A DNA stretch of 5,806 nt. Source: an uncultured Collinsella sp. (GTDB lineage Bacteria; Actinomycetota; Coriobacteriia; Coriobacteriales; Coriobacteriaceae). Location of the stretch: NCBI GenBank assembly GCA_900552875.1, contig USCS01000103.1:1-5806 (forward strand), given 5' to 3'. The notes under the pieces are model-generated. The model saw nothing but the letters and a program-made list of their open reading frames with translations, was not told the DNA's origin and made no database searches. Below, piece after piece: positions 1-5,175 of this stretch. A program made the translations under genes and the position numbers. The stretch's first letter is position 1, and every line of letters starts with the position of its first letter.

Positions 1-33
1 AAGCCGCCACAAAGGCGCCCTGTGTGGCGGCTT
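1..33 (-). terminator. Probable intrinsic terminator after hicB (cut by window edge)
   Basis: An 11-bp perfect stem is formed by AAGCCGCCACA (1-11) and TGTGGCGGCTT (23-33), with an 11-base loop. It starts 16 bases past the hicB stop codon, as expected for the end of a minus-strand transcript. The T-run that would complete an intrinsic terminator would lie left of position 1 and cannot be seen, so terminator function is inferred. It could also serve a convergent gene outside the window. Confidence 0.6.
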
Positions 34-49
34 CGACTCGACGTTGGCT

Positions 50-379
50 TCACAGCGCCGCAGCGATCGCTTCAGTCACAAACTTATTGAGTGACTCACC
101 CTTCTTTGCCGCTGCCAGCGCTGCTTGCTTGTGGAGCTCAGAGCCCGTTCTTACGTTGAACGAGCCCTTAAAAGCCCGCTCGGGTTCCTTGCCCTTCTCG
201 GCGCAAAACTCAAGGTAATCGTCGACGGCGTCGTGGAAGCATTGCTCCACTTCTTCAGCCGTGGAGCCTTCAAATACGATTGCGTCCCTAATGCCGGCGA
301 CCATACCTGTTAGCACATGCTGTTCGGCATTGAACTCGACCGGGGCGAAATAACCTTTGTATGCCAAAACGTTACTCAT
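50..379 (-). CDS. hicB: HicB-family antitoxin with ribbon-helix-helix domain
   Basis: Antitoxin of a type II toxin-antitoxin pair, 109 residues. In this family the N-terminal half (here about residues 1-65), a partial RNase H-like fold, covers the HicA toxin, and the C-terminal domain binds the operon's own operator. The N-terminal half carries the usual GYFAPVEF and ADDYLEF-like pattern (DAVDDYLEFC at 50-59). Residues 72-107 read as a ribbon-helix-helix (FNVRTGSELH, then GESLNKFVTEAI), which is the DNA-binding type found in many HicB proteins. The start at 379 is preferred over the ATG at 394 because GGAGG (385-389) sits 5 bases upstream of it; the 394 start has no comparable site. The ATG overlaps the hicA stop codon by 8 bases, which implies translational coupling. 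GC content is lower than in the protease gene, consistent with a mobile module. The family call is by motif only, without a search. Confidence 0.88.
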   Translation of the reverse strand: MSNVLAYKGYFAPVEFNAEQHVLTGMVAGIRDAIVFEGSTAEEVEQCFHDAVDDYLEFCAEKGKEPERAFKGSFNVRTGSELHKQAALAAAKKGESLNKFVTEAIAAAL

Positions 380-635
380 GACTACCTCCGACATCTTGCA
401 GAAAGCGAACGATGTTTCGAATGGTCCCCGCTGTCAATTCGTCAGATGGATGAGGCGCGTGCATTACGAACATCCTGCCATCTGATGGCCTGTAGAAGCG
501 AACGCGCGATCCGGATGTCTTGCCTTTGCTGTCCATTTCAAAGCCATATGAAGCCATGACTTTTAAAAAATCCGCATACCGATAAGTTGAAGGGCAGCTA
601 AACAGTTGGGCGATGAGTTTATCGGATCGAGTCAT
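372..635 (-). CDS. hicA: HicA-family toxin (variant lacking the usual His)
   Basis: Small protein of 87 residues. HicA toxins have a double-stranded RNA-binding-like fold and cleave mRNA in the cytoplasm until HicB blocks them. The family signature is visible in the second half: SGSRVRF at 41-47, DGRMFVMHAPHP at 52-63, and ELTAGTIRNIVRFL at 66-79, matching the usual PHP...L..GT.R.I..... pattern. At residue 44 there is Arg where classical HicA proteins have a conserved His (GSH), so the catalytic mechanism may differ or activity may be reduced. The start at 635 has GAGG (640-643) 4 bases upstream; the next in-frame ATG upstream, at 647, runs straight into a stop. It is the first gene of the pair, and hicB follows with an 8-base overlap (ATGAGTAA). 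Confidence 0.85.
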   Translation of the reverse strand: MTRSDKLIAQLFSCPSTYRYADFLKVMASYGFEMDSKGKTSGSRVRFYRPSDGRMFVMHAPHPSDELTAGTIRNIVRFLQDVGGSHE

Positions 636-649
636 CCCGCCTCACATTC

Positions 650-670
650 TGCAACTATATTCTAGTTGCA
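650..670. promoter_or_regulatory. Candidate HicB operator (8-bp dyad)
   Basis: TGCAACTA (650-657) and TAGTTGCA (663-670) form a perfect 8-bp inverted repeat with a 5-base centre. It covers the proximal -10 box and start region of hicA. Ribbon-helix-helix antitoxins usually bind such dyads to repress their own operon, so this is the best operator candidate. The right half, GTTGCAA (665-671), is repeated at 681-687. The same dyad could instead act as a small hairpin in a longer transcript. Confidence 0.5.
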
Positions 671-687
671 ATTTCAGGTCGTTGCAA
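659..687 (-). promoter_or_regulatory. Candidate hicAB promoter (proximal)
   Basis: Read on the minus strand, a TTGCAA -35 box (682-687) and a TAGAAT -10 box (659-664, 5 of 6 consensus bases) are separated by exactly 17 bases. Transcription would begin near 652, giving a leader of about 17 bases with the hicA ribosome site. The -10 lies inside the 650-670 dyad, so a protein bound there would block it. This is a prediction from consensus only. Confidence 0.5.
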
Positions 688-695
688 GCACCTCT

Positions 696-730
696 ACTAT
701 AGAACATGTGTGCGTATAGAACAAGTGTTC
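696..730. promoter_or_regulatory. Candidate distal hicAB promoter with repeated TATAGAACA
   Basis: The 9-mer TATAGAACA occurs at 698-706 and again at 715-723, 17 bases apart. The second copy runs into a short dyad, GAACA-AG-TGTTC (719-730). On the minus strand these include a weak TTGTTC -35 (719-724) and a good TATAGT -10 (696-701) spaced by 17 bases, a possible second promoter for hicA. The repeated half-sites could instead be regulator contacts. Only sequence symmetry supports this. Confidence 0.35.
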
Positions 731-803
731 GAATCACCACTGAGAATGGGGACAGGCATCTTTGTGGTGGTCTGTGCTGTGGAGTGGGCGTCTGCGGCAG
801 TTC

Positions 804-860
804 GTCTCGATCTGTAACAGTAACTCGGCAAAATTGGACCTAGATGTTACAGATTGAGAC
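804..860 (+). repeat. Palindromic intergenic repeat, unit 1 (57 bp)
   Basis: GTCTCGATCTGTAACA (804-819) pairs with TGTTACAGATTGAGAC (845-860) at 15 of 16 positions, the remaining one being a possible G-U pair. The 25-base centre contains CGGCAAAATTGG. The unit matches unit 2 (885-941) when that is read on the opposite strand, including 18 of 25 centre bases, so the two are copies of one element and not chance hairpins. Orientation is set arbitrarily. It resembles REP/MITE-like extragenic palindromes; no transposase is nearby. Confidence 0.8.
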
Positions 861-884
861 AAAGGGCCGGCGTCATCCGGAAAC

Positions 885-941
885 GTCTCGATTTGTAACA
901 TCTGGAGCCAATATTGCCGCCTTAGCGTTACAGATCGAGAT
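885..941 (-). repeat. Palindromic intergenic repeat, unit 2 (57 bp, inverted copy)
   Basis: GTCTCGATTTGTAACA (885-900) and CGTTACAGATCGAGAT (926-941) form the arms, pairing at 13 of 16 positions around a 25-base centre with CCAATATTGCCG. Total length and spacer length equal those of unit 1, but the centre aligns only in reverse complement, so the copies face each other 24 bases apart. The arrangement recalls paired REP elements (BIME/REPIN). The transcribed pair could fold into two hairpins or one long one. Confidence 0.8.
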
Positions 942-960
942 AAATCGGCAGACTGCGGCA

Positions 961-1005
961 AAAGAAAAAGGTAGATTTTCGGTCATGTCCCAAAAATCTA
1001 CCTTT
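961..1005 (-). terminator. Intrinsic terminator of the M16C protease gene
   Basis: On the minus strand AAAGGTAGATTTT (993-1005) pairs perfectly over 13 bp with its complement at 967-979 around a 13-base loop, and is followed by a T-rich run TTTTTCTTTT (961-971, overlapping the stem base). The stem begins 5 bases after the protease stop codon. Structure, position and T-tract all fit Rho-independent termination. On the plus strand only three T residues follow the stem, so bidirectional action is less likely. The stem is AT-rich compared with the neighbouring gene. Confidence 0.88.
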
Positions 1006-1010
1006 GTGCG

Positions 1011-4000
1011 TTAGCCCAGCAGGTCGATGACGGTAAAGCCGGCGTTGCTCTTGGCGATGACGTCTCGGCCGCCAAAGACGCAGGTGGGCGAGGTGGTTGC
1101 GATGCGCGTCACGTCGGCGCCGAGCGAGCGCAACTCACCGGGCGTGGCGGCGAGCATCTGGGCGCGGCGCTCCTCGCGTGCATGCGGATCGAGTCCGGCC
1201 AGGTAGGTCGTGTTGCGGCGTTTGGTGAGTGCGTACGGCTTCACCGGCGCGTCCATGCCGCTCACGCAGCTCACGATAAAGCCCTCAAAGGCGGCCTCGT
1301 CGGGCTCAAAGCTGCCGAGCCATTCGCCTGCGTGCGCCACGCGCTCAATCGAGGGGTCGATTGCCGGGTCGCGGTAGGTGTAGAACGCCGCCTGACGCTC
1401 GCCTGCCGCGCGGAATCCGCAGCCGTACGCACCGCCCTTCACGCGGATCTCGTTCCACAGGTAGTCATAGGAGAGTGCGTTGGCGGCAACCGCCCAGGCG
1501 CCTGTCACGTCAATGCCCAGGCGACGCGGGTCGCACGCGCTTGCCGCAAAGCAGATGTCGCTGGGGACGACAAAAGCCTCGTGGCGGTCGCGCGGCGTCG
1601 GCACCACGAGCGCGTCGCGGCCGGTATCGGCGCCGTCGCCAGCGCCCAGCCCCAGGTCGCCCGCGGCGGCCCAGTATGCGTTAAAGTCCTCGTCGCTGCC
1701 GGTAAAGCTTGCCATGCAGCCATCGGTCACAAAGATGCGCTCCGCCAGTTCGGCAAGCTTGGTACGCAGCCCGTCCACGCGCTCGTCAAAGTGGTCGAGC
1801 AGATCGCGCAGGAACAGGTAGAAGTCTACGCCCGAGAGCTGCTCACGTACCACGGCTGAAGGCGAGCTGTAGCTCATCGCGCGACCGAGTGCCGCCGAGT
1901 GTCCGTTGTTGATAAAGCCCTGCTCAAGCCCAATGCGAATCTGCGTGAGCACGTCGCGCACGCGGTCGGCATCGGCATCGAGCAAAAGCGTGCTCGACCA
2001 CACCTCGCGCGGCAGGCTCGCCAGCGCATCGATCTTCTCGGACAGGGCTCCGGCGCTCACCAGCAGATAGGGGCGCACGCCGTTCACGTCGGGCTGCGTC
2101 ATGACCTCGGTCGTAAAGCTCAAAAAGCCTAGCTTGCCGGCGAGCAAGTTGTCGAGCTCCTCGGCCGAGTGCTCGCGCGTGGGCAGCTGTTTGAGCAGGC
2201 GGCAGAGCAGCGTCACATAGGGCAGGTCCTCAAACGCGACGCAGCTCAGGTCGAAATACTGCATAGCGTAGGCCAGACGGTTGGTGGGGATGCCGTGGCG
2301 CAGGCAGGGGATGGGCGCGGTCGTGTCCACGACCAGCGGCGGCTCGGGGCGCGCCTCACCAATGTCGGACACGCGCAGGCGCGGCAGCGTGGCCTTGGCC
2401 TCGGGCGTGTCCTCCGCCTCCTGCGCGGCACGCAGCGCGGCCGTGCGCTCGACCACATCGGCCAGCTCGGCATCGGTCATGGCATCGCGCTTGGCTGCCA
2501 GCTCGGCGGCCTCGGCGCCCTCCGAACCCTCGGCGGCATCCACCGGCACCAGCTCGACCAGCGCCATGTGATCGTTTTCCAGCACGAGCTCGCGCAGCAG
2601 GTCCTCAAAATAGCTGCCGTCCAGCTCGCCGCGCAGTTCCTCGTACACCGGACCGTACTTGAGCGCCAGCGTTGCAGCATCGTCATCGTAGAGCCAGGTG
2701 CTCAGCGCATCGCACGCAATGGCTACGCCGTCGGCGATACCGTAGTCGCGCTGGCGCAGGTCGTATTCGTTGCTGCTGATGATAGCTTCCAGGCGCTCGC
2801 GCGGAACGCCGTGCTCGCACAGGTCGCGGCAGGCGTCCTGGAACACGCGACGCAGCTCGTGCGCCACGCCGGGCTGCGCGTTTTGCAGCATGATGAGCTC
2901 GTAGGGCTGCAGGCTCTCGGCCGCGGTGTAGCTCACCACGTTGCCGCCCAGGCCGGCGGCCAGAATGGCCTTCTTAACTGGTGCCTCGTTGGAACCCAGC
3001 AGCGCCTCGAACAGGATGTCCGCCGCGATCGTGCGCTTGCGGTCGAGTGCGCTGCCCAGCACAAGACCCAGGCCCACCAGGGCGTTCTCGGGCGTGGTGG
3101 CCATCTCGACGCGCTGATACTCGCAGGTCACGGGCGCCTGCACGCCCAGCGGATTGGGCGCCAGCGTGGACGGGTTCTCGCCGGCGGCAACGGCTGCGTC
3201 CATGCGGCGGCTCGCGGCACTCGGCTGCGACAGATATCGCTCGTCCAAAAATGCCAGCGCGCGGTCCACGTCCAGGTCGCCGTAGAGCGTTATATAAGAG
3301 TTGGAAGGATTGTAGTGGCGCGCGTGCGTGTCCAGGAACTGCTCGTAGGTGAGCGCGGGAATCGCGCGCGGGTCGCCGCCACTCTCGTGCGCATAGGCGG
3401 TGTCGGGATAGAGCGCGGCGTTGACGGCGTCGTCCAGCACGCTCATGGGATCGGACAGCGCGCCCTTCATCTCGTTGAACACCACGCCGTTATAGCGCAG
3501 CGTGCCCTCGCGCAGGCTCGCGGAGCTGCCGTCGCTCTCGCCCTCGGCGCCCTCCGGCAGGTCCAGCTCGTAGTGCCAGCCTTCCTGCTCAAAAATGGTG
3601 GGCTTGGTGTAGATGGCCGGGTTGAACACCGCATCCAGGTACACGTCCATCAGGTTGTACAGGTCCTGCTCGTTGGTGGTGGCAACGGGGTAGATAGTCT
3701 TGTCGGGGTAGGTCATGGCGTTGAGGAACGTCTGCATGGAGCTCTTGATCAGATCGACGAATGGCTCCTTGACGGGGAACTTGGCCGATCCGCACAGCAC
3801 CGAGTGTTCAAGAATATGGAACACGCCGGTGGAATCGGCCGGCGGCGTCTTAAAGCCAATGGCAAAGGCCTTGTTTTCGTCGTCGCACGCCAGGTACAGC
3901 AGGCGAGCGCCCGAGGCAGTGTGGCGCAGCACGTAGGCGTCCGAGTCGAGCTCGGGCACGGTCTCGCAGCGCTCGACGGCAAAGCCGTGGCAGGTGGTAC

Positions 4001-4055
4001 CGGGTACCAGCAGCGCGGCAGCAGCGGCGCGCGGATCGGTTGAGGTGGTGGGCAT
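1011..4055 (-). CDS. M16C zinc metalloprotease, presequence protease (PreP)-like
   Basis: Large peptidase of 1014 residues, close to the usual 970-1000 of the M16C family, which closes two bowl-shaped halves around unfolded peptides and degrades them. The inverted zinc motif HILEH is at 80-84 (zinc ligands His80 and His84, base Glu83). The third ligand is Glu195 in VVFNEMKG, and the spacing matches PreP. The flanking HSVLCGS, FLNAMTYPDKT and EQEGWHYEL blocks are PreP-like. An Ala/Glu-rich helical linker lies near 500-560, where the M16C-associated domain joins the halves. The C-terminal half keeps the substrate-binding Arg/Tyr pair in RVKGGAYG (Arg871, Tyr877). No signal peptide or membrane segment is seen, so it is likely cytoplasmic. 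An acidic/serine insert at about 169-183 is unusual. The start at 4055 is chosen because AAAGGAG lies 7 bases upstream; the frame stays open to 4259, but those 68 residues lack a ribosome site and family similarity. Physiological substrates are unknown. Confidence 0.93.
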   Translation of the reverse strand: MPTTSTDPRAAAAALLVPGTTCHGFAVERCETVPELDSDAYVLRHTASGARLLYLACDDENKAFAIGFKTPPADSTGVFHILEHSVLCGSAKFPVKEPFVDLIKSSMQTFLNAMTYPDKTIYPVATTNEQDLYNLMDVYLDAVFNPAIYTKPTIFEQEGWHYELDLPEGAEGESDGSSASLREGTLRYNGVVFNEMKGALSDPMSVLDDAVNAALYPDTAYAHESGGDPRAIPALTYEQFLDTHARHYNPSNSYITLYGDLDVDRALAFLDERYLSQPSAASRRMDAAVAAGENPSTLAPNPLGVQAPVTCEYQRVEMATTPENALVGLGLVLGSALDRKRTIAADILFEALLGSNEAPVKKAILAAGLGGNVVSYTAAESLQPYELIMLQNAQPGVAHELRRVFQDACRDLCEHGVPRERLEAIISSNEYDLRQRDYGIADGVAIACDALSTWLYDDDAATLALKYGPVYEELRGELDGSYFEDLLRELVLENDHMALVELVPVDAAEGSEGAEAAELAAKRDAMTDAELADVVERTAALRAAQEAEDTPEAKATLPRLRVSDIGEARPEPPLVVDTTAPIPCLRHGIPTNRLAYAMQYFDLSCVAFEDLPYVTLLCRLLKQLPTREHSAEELDNLLAGKLGFLSFTTEVMTQPDVNGVRPYLLVSAGALSEKIDALASLPREVWSSTLLLDADADRVRDVLTQIRIGLEQGFINNGHSAALGRAMSYSSPSAVVREQLSGVDFYLFLRDLLDHFDERVDGLRTKLAELAERIFVTDGCMASFTGSDEDFNAYWAAAGDLGLGAGDGADTGRDALVVPTPRDRHEAFVVPSDICFAASACDPRRLGIDVTGAWAVAANALSYDYLWNEIRVKGGAYGCGFRAAGERQAAFYTYRDPAIDPSIERVAHAGEWLGSFEPDEAAFEGFIVSCVSGMDAPVKPYALTKRRNTTYLAGLDPHAREERRAQMLAATPGELRSLGADVTRIATTSPTCVFGGRDVIAKSNAGFTVIDLLG

Positions 4056-4071
4056 ATGCAGTCTCCTTTGA

Positions 4072-4087
4072 CGCCCCAGCGGGGGCG
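4072..4087 (-). other. Short GC hairpin abutting the protease ribosome site
   Basis: CGCCCC (4072-4077) and GGGGCG (4082-4087) form a 6-bp all-GC stem with a 4-base loop. In the protease mRNA it lies immediately 5' of the AAAGGAG ribosome site (4063-4069). It might stabilise the leader or modulate initiation, but no anti-pairing with the ribosome site is evident. Confidence 0.4.
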
Positions 4088-4107
4088 AATCGAGTCGAAT
4101 CCTCGAG

Positions 4108-4123
4108 AGTATACCCATATGGG
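4108..4123 (-). promoter_or_regulatory. Candidate protease promoter -10 with adjacent CCCATATGGG palindrome
   Basis: On the minus strand TATACT (4108-4113) matches 5 of 6 bases of a -10 box and would give a leader of about 45 bases. Directly upstream is the perfect 10-bp palindrome CCCATATGGG (4114-4123), in the spacer of that promoter. No convincing -35 box is found at 16-18 bases, so either the promoter depends on an activator or the true one lies elsewhere. Confidence 0.35.
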
Positions 4124-4245
4124 GCCGCGGCTCTGCGTCGAACTGAAGACGATGTGGGTGGACTAGCCTAGCTAGGTTGATAACGAATGCCGCGGGTAGT
4201 CGCTGCACCCCGCTAAAGTGAAATAACACCCCGTTTACCGAATCA

Positions 4246-4285
4246 TTTAGGAAATACATGGACTCCTAAAAAGTTCTAATATAAT
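4246..4285 (+). promoter_or_regulatory. gntR promoter region with 7-bp dyad over the -35
   Basis: A consensus -10, TATAAT, occupies 4280-4285 in a distinctly AT-rich stretch. Around the -35 position is a perfect inverted repeat, TTTAGGA (4246-4252) and TCCTAAA (4264-4270), with an 11-base centre. No good -35 hexamer is present (TGGACT at 4259 is 4 of 6 but only 15 bases away). The dyad is well placed to be an operator, possibly for autoregulation by the GntR protein. Which protein binds is inferred. Confidence 0.5.
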
Positions 4286-4335
4286 ATAAGACATCTATCT
4301 ATAAGCTGCTGATTCCTTGCAAAGGTATGGTTGAT

Positions 4336-5040
4336 ATGGTTGAAGCAAATAGCGTTATCCCCCTGTACAAACAGATTGTTCGTGCGCTCTCTGATTCGAT
4401 CGCCAACGGCACGTACCGCCCGGGAGATAAGCTTCCGACCGAGGCGGAGCTCATCGAGCAATTTGGCGTGAGCCGAATAACGGTTCGCTCCGCAATTAAA
4501 GAAATGGAAGATGCTGGGCTTGTTGGGAGGGCCCGTGGCAAGGGCACATTCGTTTCGTCGGACACACAGATGTATGCCGCGGACGACCGTGAGAGCTTTA
4601 CCCATTCGTGCCAGCTTGCGGGAAAACAGGCGTCTACCAGGGTTCTCGCAATGGGCTGGGACTTCCCAAGCCTGCGAGACGCGAAGTTCCTGGGCGTAGA
4701 CGATACCCAAAAGGTATTGCGTAGTCGTCGTCTGCGCCTTGTGGATGACAAGCCCACGATGCTGGAAACCAATAGCTATTCCGCTACGCTTTCATTTTTG
4801 GAGCATGAATCCCTCGAGGATTCGCTGATGGCGGTACTCGATCGCCAGGGGATCAAGATGGGCCCCAACACGCGTACGCTCGAGGTCTGCTATGCGAGCG
4901 AGCTCGAGGCGGCATACCTTAACGTGGAGCTGGACTCTCCGCTGCTTCTGTTTGTCGATAGACGTTATGCTCCAAGCGGCGAGCCGCTTTTCATCTCCCG
5001 TCAGGTGTACTGCACCGAGCGACTGAAGTTCTATTTGTAA
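4336..5040 (+). CDS. GntR-family (HutC subfamily) transcriptional regulator
   Basis: DNA-binding regulator of 234 residues, the typical size for HutC-type proteins. The N-terminal winged helix is clear: PLYKQIVRAL at 9-18, GTYRPGDKLPTEAEL at 25-39, recognition helix region VSRITVRSAIKEME at 45-58, and the wing GRARGKGTFV at 64-73. Residues about 88-232 form a UTRA effector domain, ending with GEPLFISRQVYCTERLKFYL; in this family it usually binds a sugar phosphate or similar small molecule. The start at 4336 is preferred over the in-frame ATG at 4327 because AAAGG (4321-4325) is 10 bases from the former and only 1 base from the latter; the difference is three residues. It is followed after 135 bases by mannose-family PTS genes on the same strand, so it probably controls sugar uptake. 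The ligand cannot be read from sequence. Confidence 0.9.
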   Translation: MVEANSVIPLYKQIVRALSDSIANGTYRPGDKLPTEAELIEQFGVSRITVRSAIKEMEDAGLVGRARGKGTFVSSDTQMYAADDRESFTHSCQLAGKQASTRVLAMGWDFPSLRDAKFLGVDDTQKVLRSRRLRLVDDKPTMLETNSYSATLSFLEHESLEDSLMAVLDRQGIKMGPNTRTLEVCYASELEAAYLNVELDSPLLLFVDRRYAPSGEPLFISRQVYCTERLKFYL

Positions 5041-5051
5041 ATTAGAGATAG

Positions 5052-5073
5052 ATTGGTCATTTTACCGACCAAT
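5052..5073. promoter_or_regulatory. Dyad ATTGGTC-N8-GACCAAT after gntR
   Basis: ATTGGTC (5052-5058) and GACCAAT (5067-5073) are perfect 7-bp arms around 8 bases, beginning 11 bases past the gntR stop. There is no following T-run, so a full intrinsic terminator is unlikely. It may be a weak hairpin in a gntR-PTS readthrough transcript, or an operator for the PTS promoter downstream. Confidence 0.4.
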
Positions 5074-5120
5074 TGCTACCGTTCGCGGATTTGGAAAATA
5101 GACACACCGCGTAGGGTAGA

Positions 5121-5151
5121 TTGCTAATATACTTTGTTATGACAATATAGT
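5121..5151 (+). promoter_or_regulatory. Candidate promoter of the PTS operon
   Basis: This AT-rich stretch upstream of the EIIA gene has a TTGCTA -35-like box (5121-5126) and a TATAGT -10-like box (5146-5151), but the 19-base spacing is long. CTAATATACT (5124-5133) matches 9 of 10 bases of CTAATATAAT (4276-4285) in the gntR promoter, a possible shared site. CAATAT (5143-5148) and ATATTG (5163-5168) form an additional weak dyad. A separate promoter here is likely from the base composition; its exact boxes are uncertain. Confidence 0.35.
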
Positions 5152-5175
5152 ACGTCTTATTGATATTGGAGAACT

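Larger units (their letters stand above)
636..1010. other. Intergenic region between hicA and the protease gene, repeat-rich, no gene
   Basis: These 375 bases contain no believable coding region. The right-hand part of the minus-strand hicA leader occupies 636-730. The stretch 731-803 contains GGGGACAGGCATCTTTG (748-764), embedded in a CACCAC (735-740) / GTGGTG (764-769) inverted pair, and looks like another dispersed repeat. Then come the two palindromic units at 804-860 and 885-941, followed by the protease terminator. A minus-strand open frame over 734-961 merely translates the palindromes. Confidence 0.75.

Noticed and set aside
804..941. CRISPR-like repeats
   Set aside because: Only two units, long and internally palindromic, in opposite orientation, with homologous centres and no unique spacers; no cas genes.
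734..961. 75-residue minus-strand open frame in the repeat region
   Set aside because: It simply translates the two palindromic units (repeated LQIET and SVT strings), has no ribosome site and no family resemblance.
1182..1859. 225-residue plus-strand open frame opposite the protease C-terminal half
   Set aside because: Same cause: antisense reading of high-GC codons, with low-complexity Ala/Arg/His composition.
2169..4043. 624-residue plus-strand open frame opposite the protease gene
   Set aside because: It is a shadow of the GC-rich codons of the protease. Its product is an unnatural run of V, H, Q, R and G, and there is no ribosome site; the opposite strand has a complete protein family match.
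4056..4326. Riboswitch or structured leader in the divergent intergenic region
   Set aside because: Only short hairpins and dyads are visible; no known riboswitch core was recognised and the leaders appear short.
4321..4335. gntR start at the ATG at 4327
   Set aside because: The AAAGG ribosome site would be only one base away; the ATG at 4336 has workable spacing and gives a family-typical N terminus.
4276..4772. Two minus-strand open frames opposite gntR
   Set aside because: They overlap a well-supported GntR gene on the other strand, overlap each other, and show no domain signature.
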